64,000 nt of DNA. It comes from Bacteroidota bacterium. GTDB lineage: Bacteria > Bacteroidota > Bacteroidia > Chitinophagales > Chitinophagaceae. The notes beneath the pieces are model-generated. The model did not search any database. It was not told the origin of the DNA and saw only the letters and a program-made list of their open reading frames with translations. Made by a program: the position numbers and the translations under genes. Location of the stretch: contig VBAR01000001.1 in the NCBI GenBank assembly GCA_005882315.1, forward strand, positions 383,736 to 447,735. The letters are read 5' to 3'. Of this stretch, positions 32,840-41,428 are shown in pieces; position 1 is the first letter of the stretch, and each line of letters begins with the position of its first letter.

Positions 32840-33850
32840 ATGAGGAGACCTGTATTGAAGATATTCGGAATGATCGTACTGCTAAGCATTTCTGTAATAG
32901 TACAGGCACAAAAAACAGATAAGGTTTTCCTGAAAAATGGGGATGTATTTACCGGTGAGATCAAAAGCATGAAATTCGCCAAGCTTCTTATTGATGTAGA
33001 AGGTCCCGGCAAAATTGATATAAAATGGGAATTTATAGTAAAGATCGTCTCCAATAAAACATTACAGATAACCCTGGGGGATGGAGAAGTATTTGTTACT
33101 ACCATTGATTCGCTTTTTTCTGAAGTGCCGTATGTCATGCTATCCGATGTTGTGGAGATGGTACGCATTAAAGACAAGTTTATAAAAAGGCTTGATGGTA
33201 GTGTTAATCTTGGTTTTAATTATGCAAAATCAAGTGATAATGCCCAGTTTACTTTCAGTAGTGCTACAACTTACCGCAAACCAAAAGCAGAATTTACCCT
33301 AAAACTAAACTCTGTACTGACTCACAATTCTTCAGACACCATTGTGGCAAAAAAACAAGATGCGGCTATTGACTTTTACAAAAAGTTAAAGAATAGTTGG
33401 TACGTCAACTCACTTTTTGGATGGCAACAAAACACACAATTGGGATTGAATAGTCGTTTTCTATTAAGCGGAAGCGGCGGTAAAATGATCATTAATAGCA
33501 ACGAGGAACGTTTCTTAACAGGGGCTGGTCTTTCTTTTAACGTGGAGGACAGGGGTGATACTACAGGGTATAATAGCAACCTGGAGGGGCTGGTCATGAT
33601 CCAATACAAAAAATTCCGTTATATATTTCCAAAGATGACAATTGATGCACAGTACATCCTTTATCCCAGTCTTTCAGATTGGGGTCGGGTAAGGATGGAC
33701 CTGCAGGTAAATACGAGTTATGAGTTCTTTAAAGATTTTAATGTCGGTCTAAGTTTTTATGATAGCTATGATAACCGTCCATCCGCAAAAGCTGCATCTA
33801 AAAATGACTTTGGTATAAACTTTACCATTGGTTATGTATTCGGCAAATGA
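32840..33850 (+). CDS. DUF481 outer-membrane protein
   Basis: 336 aa; signal peptide to VIVQAQ. Residues about 25-110 form an Sm-like/SH3-type N-terminal domain (KVFLKNGDVFTGEIKSMKFAKL, repeated motif in ITLGDGEVFVTTIDS), followed by a DUF481 barrel (SVNLGFNYAKSSDNAQFTFSS ... GINFTIGYVFGK). The family includes E. coli YdiY, which is acid-induced. In this stretch of envelope genes an envelope- or acid-stress role is plausible but unproven. Confidence 0.8.
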   Translation: MRRPVLKIFGMIVLLSISVIVQAQKTDKVFLKNGDVFTGEIKSMKFAKLLIDVEGPGKIDIKWEFIVKIVSNKTLQITLGDGEVFVTTIDSLFSEVPYVMLSDVVEMVRIKDKFIKRLDGSVNLGFNYAKSSDNAQFTFSSATTYRKPKAEFTLKLNSVLTHNSSDTIVAKKQDAAIDFYKKLKNSWYVNSLFGWQQNTQLGLNSRFLLSGSGGKMIINSNEERFLTGAGLSFNVEDRGDTTGYNSNLEGLVMIQYKKFRYIFPKMTIDAQYILYPSLSDWGRVRMDLQVNTSYEFFKDFNVGLSFYDSYDNRPSAKAASKNDFGINFTIGYVFGK

Positions 33851-33897
33851 TCTTTTTGTAATTTATTTTCTTCAAATAACTAGCCAATAAATTCTTT

Positions 33898-33952
33898 GCA
33901 ACAAAAATTTATCAACTGTGAACGTCTCGTTCAACATTGTATGTTTTGTTGC
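33898..33952. terminator. Nested inverted repeat between convergent genes
   Basis: Outer arms GCAACAAAA (33898-33906) and TTTTGTTGC (33944-33952) enclose an inner hairpin TGAACG-tct-CGTTCA (33919-33933). It lies between the DUF481 gene and the convergent 33952-34599 gene, whose stop it touches. T/A runs on both sides suit bidirectional termination. Confidence 0.45.
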
Positions 33953-34599
33953 TAGAATTCAATTCCTAATGTTGCAATTACAAACTCCTCACTTGAAAAT
34001 GGATTGAAGTAGTGAACCCCTGTAGTTAATTTCCAAAATGAATATTGTGCAAAAATCCCCTTCTCAACTTCAAGATCGGATTGAAACAGCCTTGTCCGGT
34101 TACCGACAATTCCTGTTCTGAAATTCCTGAAAGGAGTAATAGCCAGTTCTGTCCAGGTATAAAAAAAATTATTTTCTTTCCCATCGAAATCAATTACGTA
34201 TTCACTTTCAGAATAGAAGTCAAGCTTTTTCCAGGCAAGACTTGTTTCCAAACCCGGGGCCATGCCATTTGCATTTCCAAACACAAACCCGATCATGGGT
34301 GTTGCAGTAAACACTAGTTTATTCCCTGTTTCGAACGTGTATCCCCCGAATATAGAACCTGTTTTCAGGTCTTCATAGTTATACCGTGCCTCTAAATGCA
34401 AAGCTTTATGATCAGCGTATCCCAAAAGCGTAGTTGTATTTTTTTCACCGGGCAGAATATAATGATATACGGCCGCCGCAAATGACCAGGGTGATGGAAT
34501 TGTATCGGAAGTTGCCTGCAATGAATCATTGGTTGGTTGCTGTGCAAATGCCGTGATAGCAACCTGTATTGATAAAAAAACTGTGATTAAATATCTCAT
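33952..34599 (-). CDS. Probable outer-membrane beta-barrel protein
   Basis: 215 aa. An ATG at 34605 is in frame, but AGGAGG sits directly against it, whereas it is 6 nt from the ATG at 34599, so the latter is chosen; a clear Shine-Dalgarno is unusual in this window. Signal peptide to ITAFAQ. The rest alternates hydrophobic strands (YHYILPGEKNTTTLLGYAD, FGGYTFETGNKLVFTATP, LAWKKLDFYSESEYVIDF) and ends in FVIATLGIEF. Function unknown. Confidence 0.6.
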   Translation of the reverse strand: MRYLITVFLSIQVAITAFAQQPTNDSLQATSDTIPSPWSFAAAVYHYILPGEKNTTTLLGYADHKALHLEARYNYEDLKTGSIFGGYTFETGNKLVFTATPMIGFVFGNANGMAPGLETSLAWKKLDFYSESEYVIDFDGKENNFFYTWTELAITPFRNFRTGIVGNRTRLFQSDLEVEKGIFAQYSFWKLTTGVHYFNPFSSEEFVIATLGIEF

Positions 34600-34822
34600 G
34601 ATCATCCTCCTAAAGCAATAGTGATAAGAACAAGTAATACCCCGAAATTATCATCGCTGCCAGGGAGGATAGATGTTGATTTACTTAACTTATCACTATC
34701 CGGCATTATTCCTTTTTCGTTAGCTCTTACTTATAATGCAATTCTCTATAAACTGAAATCAAAGAAATGTGTTTAAGCACTCCAGTTGCTCCAATTTTAT
34801 TGAGGATGTTATTCGCAGTACG

Positions 34823-35239
34823 TTACTGATTCTGTGACGCAGCTGCTTTGGCTTCTTTAGCAGCTTTTTTGGCAGCTTTCTTTTCTGCTCTTTTCTTTTC
34901 GAAGTCTTCATAAGCGGTGATAATAGTTTTCCCGGCTTCAATAATAAAAATTAAATAGACTCCCACACCGATAAAAATGTATATGATATTAAAAATTACG
35001 CCAATAGTTGATAGTTTTACCTCCGCCAGCAGGTGGTATGGGCTATTCATGGAAAGAGTGCCTATAGCATAGGCCAATGCCCCGAGAAATGGTAATCCTT
35101 CTACCAACCAAAAAAACATAGTGCCTACAAGCATAAGTACAAAAAGCAAGAAGCCAAGTGTTCGGAAAACCTTGTCATGTATTAGTCTTTTAACGATATC
35201 GTAAATAAACTTTCCGGATAGTGCAAGTTCAATTAACAT
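34823..35239 (-). CDS. K+-channel-like two-TM protein without a selectivity filter
   Basis: 138 aa. Layout of a 2-TM ion channel: an amphipathic N-terminus, TM1 (LGFLLFVLMLVGTMFFWLVEG), a pore-helix-like stretch LGALAYAIGTLSMN, and TM2 (GVIFNIIYIFIGVGVYLIFII). The position where channels carry TVGYGD reads SMNSPYH, so potassium selectivity is not expected. A Lys/Ala/Glu-rich tail follows (EKKRAEKKAAKKAAKEAK), a likely cytosolic helix. Family membership is inferred from the spacing and from the TM2 pattern YIFIG(v/i)G. It may be a non-conducting relative, regulator or other pore. Compare the intact channel at 22123-22803. Confidence 0.6.
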   Translation of the reverse strand: MLIELALSGKFIYDIVKRLIHDKVFRTLGFLLFVLMLVGTMFFWLVEGLPFLGALAYAIGTLSMNSPYHLLAEVKLSTIGVIFNIIYIFIGVGVYLIFIIEAGKTIITAYEDFEKKRAEKKAAKKAAKEAKAAASQNQ

Positions 35240-35458
35240 AATTTGAGTTTTTATTGATGACTGAATATTTAACTAATATAAATGAAAGGTAGCCAAAAAA
35301 TAAAACATACTGACCCCGATCAAAATAGATTTTTAAATACAAAACTTGAATTTTTTATAGATCAAAAGTCAGATTAGACTTTATTATTGGTATGTACCGC
35401 CGCCCTTTATATGAATATAAATTATTATCGTTGCTAAATCAGTCGTAAGTATCCTTCG

Positions 35459-36274
35459 TTATTTATTTTTCTTAAACTTCATTTCCCTGAATAAAAAATA
35501 ACGGCCACCTATATCTAAGCTCCATTGATATCTTCCTGCAAAGTCGCCGAATATTCCTGCACTTGGCGTTATCCATATATTCATGCGGGGTGTAGGTGCA
35601 CCTGTGAACCGTGTTCTCAGGTTCATAGAAACACCATCATTGATATAATCATAAAACCATTCTGGCGCCAACACGGTCCAGAATCTTCTTGACCAATATT
35701 TGAGAACAATAATCTGCAATTTTGAAAAACTGATATCTGATCTTGCTTCATCGCCACCTATAGAATTTGCTTGTTGAAGAACTGCTGAAAAAAGTATTTT
35801 ATTCTTTGGTAATAATTTCGAATAAGAGACCACCGGGATTATCACGTTCTTTCCAGTTCCAAGAATTGGTGATTGCGCTGTATTCAAACTGATCTCGACA
35901 GAAGCGGTAAAGGCAGATAATTTTTTTTCCAGGAATTTGTAACCAAGCAGGCGAAATGAAATATCGCCTATTCCCGATTCTTTATGGTTTGCAGGTGTTT
36001 TAATGGAATTATAAACAAAGGGTAAGTCTACCCGTGTAGTAAAACGTTTTCCTATTCTAAGAATAGTTCTCAGTGTTGTCTGGTTTACATAGAAATCATT
36101 TCCATTCCTTTCATAGTGTTGTAGCTCATTAAAGAACTCGATCCTTGTCAAAAAATTTGCGGGGTCATCGGCGTTTTTTTTGATCTGTTCCTGTTTTACT
36201 GTATCAGTTGAATTTTGAGCAAGCAAACCGCAGGCCTGGCATAATAAGAAAAACAAGAAAAAAAGTTTCTTCAT
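35459..36274 (-). CDS. Outer-membrane beta-barrel protein, transporter-like
   Basis: 271 aa; signal peptide to GLLAQ. The mature protein begins with a charged linker, then strands such as FLTRIEFFNELQHYERNGND, TTRVDLPFVYNS, SGIGDISFRLLGYKFLEKK and a C-terminal WSLDIGGRYFLFREMKF. The SGIGDisfr..y pattern recalls barrels annotated as MetA-pathway/phenol-degradation outer-membrane proteins. Function unknown. Monocistronic. Confidence 0.6.
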   Translation of the reverse strand: MKKLFFLFFLLCQACGLLAQNSTDTVKQEQIKKNADDPANFLTRIEFFNELQHYERNGNDFYVNQTTLRTILRIGKRFTTRVDLPFVYNSIKTPANHKESGIGDISFRLLGYKFLEKKLSAFTASVEISLNTAQSPILGTGKNVIIPVVSYSKLLPKNKILFSAVLQQANSIGGDEARSDISFSKLQIIVLKYWSRRFWTVLAPEWFYDYINDGVSMNLRTRFTGAPTPRMNIWITPSAGIFGDFAGRYQWSLDIGGRYFLFREMKFKKNK

Positions 36275-36370
36275 CTCGTAAGTTAAAGTTTGAAACAGGG
36301 AGCATCACTGCTGAATAATTATTCGGCTCCCAAAATTGTAAGACCCACAAGTTTAAAAGTACCGGAAATA

Positions 36371-37096
36371 CTATTGTGTTGTTTGTTCAGTTTTTTTCTT
36401 TTTGGGATTTTTTCCAATAGGAATACCTGCTGTTAAATAAAGAACCCTGTTAAATTGATTGGGTGATGAATCATCGATCATAATATCGATCAACCCATAG
36501 TAATAGTTCACGCCAAAGTTCATTCCATTCCCTTTCATGAGACGATATCCTGCGCCAATTGCTAACCCTGCATCAATAGGATGAAACTCATCCTTAATGT
36601 CTACTTTATACTTCAGGTCCTCTTTATCAATAATTGATTTTTTAAATTCATCGAAAGCTTTGTAACGTAATCCAAGTTGTATTCCGCCTTTTAAATACAT
36701 ATGATTTTGAAAACTGTACTTCATCATCACAGGAACATTGAAGTATTTTATTTTTCTTGTTATTTTTCCCCCGGTAAACGCATTATCAAGGTCCGGGTTA
36801 CCCAGTGAATAAACAGGTAATTCATCAGCCCCCATATTTGACTTTACAATAACACCGGTATTCAGCATCCAGGATGGATGTTTCAATTTGAAATCAAAAT
36901 AAAAACCAAGATTAAATGCGGTAAGACTTTTTGCTCCATCAAGATTTTTAACAGTAGCCCAATTGGCTCCTCCTTCTAATCCAAATTCTATTTTCCCGGA
37001 GTTTAGTTTATCGCCAAGCAAAATGGAAATCAAAACCTGGGTCCTTGCTGTACTAACAACGGCCAGCAAGCCCATAACAAGAAAATATTTTTTCAT
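36371..37096 (-). CDS. PorT-like outer-membrane beta-barrel protein
   Basis: 241 aa; signal peptide region ends near ARTQ. GKIEFGLEGGANWATVKNLDG is the PorT-like first strand, then FNVPVMMKYSFQNHMYLKGG and a late MNFGVNYYYGLIDI. A hydrophilic Lys/Thr-rich tail (PKKKKTEQTTQ) follows the last strand, unusual for a barrel, whose end is normally aromatic. It is 14 nt downstream of the 37111-38259 gene, so probably an operon. Confidence 0.68.
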   Translation of the reverse strand: MKKYFLVMGLLAVVSTARTQVLISILLGDKLNSGKIEFGLEGGANWATVKNLDGAKSLTAFNLGFYFDFKLKHPSWMLNTGVIVKSNMGADELPVYSLGNPDLDNAFTGGKITRKIKYFNVPVMMKYSFQNHMYLKGGIQLGLRYKAFDEFKKSIIDKEDLKYKVDIKDEFHPIDAGLAIGAGYRLMKGNGMNFGVNYYYGLIDIMIDDSSPNQFNRVLYLTAGIPIGKNPKKKKTEQTTQ

Positions 37097-37110
37097 GTAC
37101 TCTTTTTATG

Positions 37111-38259
37111 TTACAAACCGAAACGCCATTGAAGACCAAGTATAAACTGATTTCGGGTACCCAGGAATCCATATTCACCTCTTAGCATCCAATGTTTATT
37201 GAGTTGAAATTGAGATCCGACGATGAAATTCCATGCGTCTTTTGGTCTTTTATCCATAGAATATTGAACAGTTGAGGTTTCTATAGTACTAATGGCATTA
37301 TCGGCAGCTGACAATAGATTACCTGCTGTAGTCAAAGCTCTGTTCGCAGTATTGTACTTTGCTTCATTTACGGGATTCTGTTGTTGTGGAGGAGTAAGAC
37401 TTGCCCACCATGCATCTACTTGTTGCTGGGCATCACCTACTTTTACAATCCCCGCATCCACTTTACTCCCTAACTCACCCGGCGGTAATACTTCTGACAG
37501 ATTAATTGATCCATTTGTTTCCGAGCTGAGTTGCACCCTGAATCCGCCAACCCATATCGCCACCGTTTGCTCAGGTTTTTTCATCTTGAAGTTTTTGCCC
37601 AAGCGAGGACCAAAAATAAATGAACGTGCCGGTTTACTTAGTTGAGGCACATCTGTCCATGCAACATTCATATCAAGGGCGAGGAATCCCCCGCCAACAC
37701 CGATAGTAGGTGTAAAACCTATTCCGTATGTACTGGTATTGAATTCAATTAAAGTATTTGCAGATGCTATCTCTTTCGGCGTATTAGTAGAATCAGGTAC
37801 CCATATTCCAAATCCAACTTCGGTAGATGCCTGGGCCTTTCCCAAAATTGCATAAATATTCAGAAAAGGGAATAGCCATATATCAGGCCTTATTGTTGTG
37901 GCACTAGCTGTTGCACGGGCCGTGTTAAACCTCACTATTTCGTCAAGGTTATACATCGGTCCATTATTAAAACCTACATTCAGATTGTCAATGACAATAT
38001 CTGATTGCTGCCAGAAATATTGAACACTTAAGCCGGCTGAGTAAGGTAAAGCATATCCGGCCTTGGTAGCTTTTGCACCCAAAATAGGAAGTGAATAGGG
38101 ATACTCCGATTTCTTGAGGCTGTCAATAAGTTCAGCATTTTTCTGCCCCACCTCTTTATTGGTAAACACCTGGGCAAAAACACCGGATGAAAGGATCGCT
38201 AATAAAAACATCAGAATCGTCTTACGGAGAAATTGCTTTGTCTTATCGTTATACAACAT
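37111..38259 (-). CDS. Outer-membrane protein with a helical insertion
   Basis: 382 aa from the ATG at 38259; an open frame to 38343 is not signal-like. Signal peptide to GVFAQ. Barrel strands: PYSAGLSVQYFWQQSDIVID, YGIGFTPTIGVGGGFLALD, FIFGPRLGKNFKMKKPEQ, and the end NKHWMLRGEYGFLGTRNQF then LQWRFGL. Between them (about residues 265-345) sits an Ala/Gln/Asn-rich, probably helical segment (VNEAKYNTANRALTTAGNLL, SAADNAISTIETS). This insertion is unlike the rest of the barrel. Function unknown. Confidence 0.65.
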   Translation of the reverse strand: MLYNDKTKQFLRKTILMFLLAILSSGVFAQVFTNKEVGQKNAELIDSLKKSEYPYSLPILGAKATKAGYALPYSAGLSVQYFWQQSDIVIDNLNVGFNNGPMYNLDEIVRFNTARATASATTIRPDIWLFPFLNIYAILGKAQASTEVGFGIWVPDSTNTPKEIASANTLIEFNTSTYGIGFTPTIGVGGGFLALDMNVAWTDVPQLSKPARSFIFGPRLGKNFKMKKPEQTVAIWVGGFRVQLSSETNGSINLSEVLPPGELGSKVDAGIVKVGDAQQQVDAWWASLTPPQQQNPVNEAKYNTANRALTTAGNLLSAADNAISTIETSTVQYSMDKRPKDAWNFIVGSQFQLNKHWMLRGEYGFLGTRNQFILGLQWRFGL

Positions 38260-38395
38260 ATTGGGTTTTTTAAATGATTTTATTGACTTTTTATATAGCC
38301 TTGTTTTGTAAACTGGAAGAATTGATACCGTTATAAAAGTCAAAGTTACTTACACAAACCCGTTTGTATAAAAAAACTGGTAGGAATTATTATTA

Positions 38396-38908
38396 TTATT
38401 TCACATCCTCCCTCGGCACCATTTCATAATTCAATTGCCTCAATACATCGGCTTCATTATAAAAAGTTCTGCTGCGTGCAATTTTCCCATTTTCGATTTT
38501 GTATACTGCATTTACCCAAACATTTACCGGCCCTCTTCCGTCTTTGTATTTAATGGTGAGATAAGCCCAGTTAGAAACCCAATCGCCCGGATCGGCTTGT
38601 TCTCCTTCACCAACAGTGAGTGCCATATTTTGATGACGGGTATACTTAACAGATTCATACAGGTTGGCTGCATTGTGTTTCCAGTTGCTGATCGCATCTG
38701 CTTTATTGATTGAATCACCAACAGAAGGTCCATAACCCATATAATTATCGGCTAGCAGTGAATCCATGATAGCAGCATTATTGGTTTCTACTGCTTCCAT
38801 ATATTTTTTAGCAATAGCCAGGTTCTCCATTTTATTTTTATCGGTAGTACCAGAGTTGCAGGAAAAAAGGCCGATGCTTAGGGCAGCTAAAAAGATCAGT
38901 TGTTTCAT
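38396..38908 (-). CDS. NTF2/SnoaL-like lipoprotein
   Basis: 170 aa. Lipobox GLFSCNS. The mature domain starts with the SnoaL helix pattern (LAIAKKYMEAVETNNAAIMDSLLADNY), then WVSNWAYLTIKYKDGRGPVNV and WVNAVYKIENGKIARSRTFYN. The fold often binds small hydrophobic ligands; no catalytic assignment is possible. Similar-fold lipoproteins occur at 41429-41980 and 42090-42605. Confidence 0.75.
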   Translation of the reverse strand: MKQLIFLAALSIGLFSCNSGTTDKNKMENLAIAKKYMEAVETNNAAIMDSLLADNYMGYGPSVGDSINKADAISNWKHNAANLYESVKYTRHQNMALTVGEGEQADPGDWVSNWAYLTIKYKDGRGPVNVWVNAVYKIENGKIARSRTFYNEADVLRQLNYEMVPREDVK

Positions 38909-38992
38909 AATTGAAAAAAATTTATTGTTGGGGTTACGTTTGCTTTTTATTATTGTTTTGTGTAAAACAATAATCCAATTAATTATATCCTG

Positions 38993-39544
38993 TTATTTGA
39001 CAGTGTATCCTTTTCCTTCAATGCATGCAGAAAAAGCTTTGAGATAGCTATCCTTCATTGCCTGTTCTGTTTGTTTTACAGCGGCATCTGCCTGTTGTGC
39101 TTGTTGAGCCTTTGCTTGTTTTCCCGCCCTTCTTCCAGCTACACCACCTGCAACAGCCCCGACAGCCGCACCTTCACCTGCATCATCCCCTATTGCCCCG
39201 ATAGCTGCACCTGCTGCTGCCCCTCTAGCCGCGCCTCTAACTGCAGAACCATCCGGCCCGGTTTCAGCGGGTTTAGCTTCAACTTTTGGCAGGTTGAGCG
39301 GATCAATTCCGGATTGTTGCATAGCCCATTTATAACATTCAAATTCATCCTCTTTCTGTTTTTGCTGGCTTTGTCCCTTTGAAGGAAAGACATATAATTT
39401 CAACCCATTTGATATCTGGTTATAAGTCATCTTTGATGTGTCTGGGACTGAAGACACCTGGCCTGAAACTATAAAACCAAAGCAGAGGATAGTCACAAGT
39501 AAAAAAAATCGTTTAATTGATTTAAAGAAGGAAATGGTTTTCAT
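38993..39544 (-). CDS. Glycine-zipper secreted protein
   Basis: 183 aa; signal peptide to GFIVSGQ. A soluble part with YKWAMQQSGIDPLNLP is followed by a Gly/Ala zipper (residues about 100-135: GAARGAAAGAAIGAIGDDAG, then EGAAVGAVAGGVAGRRAG), then an Ala/Gln-rich helix and the end CIEGKGYTVK. The two cysteines flank the zipper (FECYKW, FSACIEG) and could form a disulphide. YMGG-like glycine-zipper proteins insert into or associate with membranes. Function unknown. Confidence 0.72.
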   Translation of the reverse strand: MKTISFFKSIKRFFLLVTILCFGFIVSGQVSSVPDTSKMTYNQISNGLKLYVFPSKGQSQQKQKEDEFECYKWAMQQSGIDPLNLPKVEAKPAETGPDGSAVRGAARGAAAGAAIGAIGDDAGEGAAVGAVAGGVAGRRAGKQAKAQQAQQADAAVKQTEQAMKDSYLKAFSACIEGKGYTVK

Positions 39545-39689
39545 CTTTTTTGTTTTAAAGGTTATTACTTGGTTATTGATATCTATCTATTTTTTTCGTT
39601 TAAATCTTTTTGGCTGTTTCTTTATGACTCACTCCAATTAAAGCTTATAAGAGCAAGCAGCTACTTGTTTTCATCGTTAGTTTTAGAAC

Positions 39690-40430
39690 TTAAAACCTGA
39701 ACCCGATTTGAATCATATACCTGTATCCCCAGGTGGTAGTATTGGTAGATCCTTTGGATTGAAACTCCCCATCATCAACAAGCTGCCCCCAGTTCGGAAA
39801 TTTTTCAGTCAGGGCGTCATTAATTGCTTCAAGAAGTTTTTCTCTGTCTGACTCTGATAAATTACCGTCCAGAGTAGCTTTTAAACTATAACTAGAGATC
39901 CCGGGCCCGATCAGGATCGCATTCAACGCAAGCCAATTATTAAAAACAAACTGGTAACCCATTTCAAAACCAATAGTATGAATATTGAGGTTGAGTTCCG
40001 TTTTCGTTTGGAGTGGAGCACCCCCGTTAGTGCTTTTCAACATCCAGGTTTGATCCCTGGCAAAATTATTATATGAATAATAGGGCCCGATATAAACACC
40101 TCTTGGAGCGGCATATTTATTTTCTTTTGACAGGTAGAACCGGAAATCTGCCGAAACATTCAACCCGCTTTTATTTTTGACATTGTTCACTTTCACTGAA
40201 TCAGTATCGGTATTATCTGAACCGGGAAAACTGGTGGTACCCAAGTTAACGCTGAATGATTGATGGGGATTTAATACCCGTTCATAACCTATAATGAATG
40301 AACTACCAAAAATGATCGGGTTAGTAACGTTGAAAAGAATGGTGTTTTTCTTGGGTTTGGTCGTGTCCTGTGCGGATGCCGTTTGTTGTAAACCCGGAAA
40401 GATCATTACCAACAAAATGATTTTTTTCAT
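39690..40430 (-). CDS. Outer-membrane beta-barrel protein
   Basis: 246 aa from the ATG at 40430 (signal peptide to QTASAQ). NTILFNVTNPIIFGSSFIIG and YERVLNPHQSFSVNLGT are barrel strands; FRFYLSKENKYAAPRGVYIG and the C-terminal WGYRYMIQIGFRF complete it. The block 'YERvL.p..Sf.v..g' followed by 'eyRFYls.....a.rG.Y.GPY' matches the DUF3575-like/Bacteroidota barrel group. Ligand unknown. Confidence 0.68.
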   Translation of the reverse strand: MKKIILLVMIFPGLQQTASAQDTTKPKKNTILFNVTNPIIFGSSFIIGYERVLNPHQSFSVNLGTTSFPGSDNTDTDSVKVNNVKNKSGLNVSADFRFYLSKENKYAAPRGVYIGPYYSYNNFARDQTWMLKSTNGGAPLQTKTELNLNIHTIGFEMGYQFVFNNWLALNAILIGPGISSYSLKATLDGNLSESDREKLLEAINDALTEKFPNWGQLVDDGEFQSKGSTNTTTWGYRYMIQIGFRF

Positions 40431-40484
40431 AGTTAAAAGTTTAAATGGTTTTTTAAACAAATTCCCAAATCTGTGTGGAGCAAA

Positions 40485-40637
40485 TTATTTTGTTCTTAAT
40501 AAGCCCACATCATAGGTAACCTTTTCAACTGCATGGAAATATTTACTGGCAAGCATATCTCTTTCCGGAATGTAAGTTAAATTATAATTTGAACCCGGAT
40601 AGTTTTCATCTCCTAATTCAACATAAATTTTTAGCAT
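40485..40637 (-). pseudogene. Short C-terminal gene remnant or 50-aa protein
   Basis: A reading frame of 50 codons from an ATG at 40637; the same frame is open back to the stop of the DUF202 gene at 40701. The sequence looks like real protein (ADGMLKIYVELGDENYPG, SNYNLTYIPERDMLASKYF, YDVGLLRTK) and resembles the C-terminal end of small secreted Bacteroidota proteins in which a sheet closes with 'LtY.p..D.L.G.YfqAv....y.V...R'. No start or signal peptide is present at the proper distance, so a truncated gene is more likely than an intact one. Confidence 0.4.
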
Positions 40638-40700
40638 GCCGTCCGCAAAGGTCCATTGACACTTAAGTACAAAGCAATTCGGCAGTTTATTAAAACAAAT

Positions 40701-41174
40701 TCATCCCTTGAAGATCACGACCAGCAACATGAATAAAGAGAAGACGAGCATAAAATAAGAGACACGCAATGATAGGGAATACTGCATTGCTTCTAATTGT
40801 AATTTCAATTTCGTAACATTTGATCTATGCTGAATAGTAGCTGTCAGTAACGATATAGTTCCCACGGAAATCATAACAACTCCGATATGCCATCCGTTTA
40901 TAGTAGTCCCGATCGGATCTGCCCCGGTAACAATTCTTGAATAATAAAACCGATAGACCCCAAAACCAAGTAACAAACACGTTACATTCCATTGTAACCA
41001 ATTCAATTGTAATCTTTCTAAAATAATTCGATATTTTTCAAGGTTAAAAACATTTTTTTCTGCTTCAAGTATTCGCCTGGTTTCTCTCCACTCCATCCTG
41101 GCCATTTCTTTTTTCCTTTTAACCGCTTCCTTTTCCATTTTGGCGATCTTAAATGGATCATTCTTTGCTTTCAT
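40701..41174 (-). CDS. DUF202-like membrane protein
   Basis: 157 aa. A strongly charged N-terminal helix (residues 1-45, MEKEAVKRKKEMARMEWRET) leads to three hydrophobic segments: WLQWNVTCLLLGFGVYRFYYS, WHIGVVMISVGTISLLTATIQ and YFMLVFSLFMLLVVIFKG. The 'W.....llg.G...yr' and 'G......ig........r' spacing is that of DUF202/YidH proteins, here with an unusually long N-terminal helix. Function unknown. Confidence 0.6.
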   Translation of the reverse strand: MKAKNDPFKIAKMEKEAVKRKKEMARMEWRETRRILEAEKNVFNLEKYRIILERLQLNWLQWNVTCLLLGFGVYRFYYSRIVTGADPIGTTINGWHIGVVMISVGTISLLTATIQHRSNVTKLKLQLEAMQYSLSLRVSYFMLVFSLFMLLVVIFKG

Positions 41175-41320
41175 TTAAAAGAATTTAATTTACTAAATAA
41201 ATATGTTGTTGCTTGTAGCATGGATAAGTATATGAAATACCAACTATCAAATTTAATTCATCCCATAATAAGTAAGACTACTGTTTTCTGTCGTACCCAG
41301 GACAAGTTCTTTCCAGGCCA

Positions 41321-41341
41321 TCTATCACAGCTGTAGATAGA
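41321..41341. promoter_or_regulatory. Near-perfect palindrome, candidate operator
   Basis: TCTATC and GATAGA arms flank an ACAGCTGT palindromic core (one extra A offsets the right arm). It lies 88 nt before the start of the 41429 gene, in the region divergent from the DUF202 gene. The symmetry suits a dimeric regulator; no family can be named. Confidence 0.35.
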
Positions 41342-41428
41342 AAATGTCATTCATATTATTTTTTTTTGAGGATTTGTCCTATTTTACAACTCTAAATATT
41401 TCCTGAAAAATTCTTTAAACCCAATTTT

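Noticed and set aside
38385-38399. ATT trinucleotide run before 38396
   Set aside because: A short simple repeat in AT-rich DNA; no function indicated.
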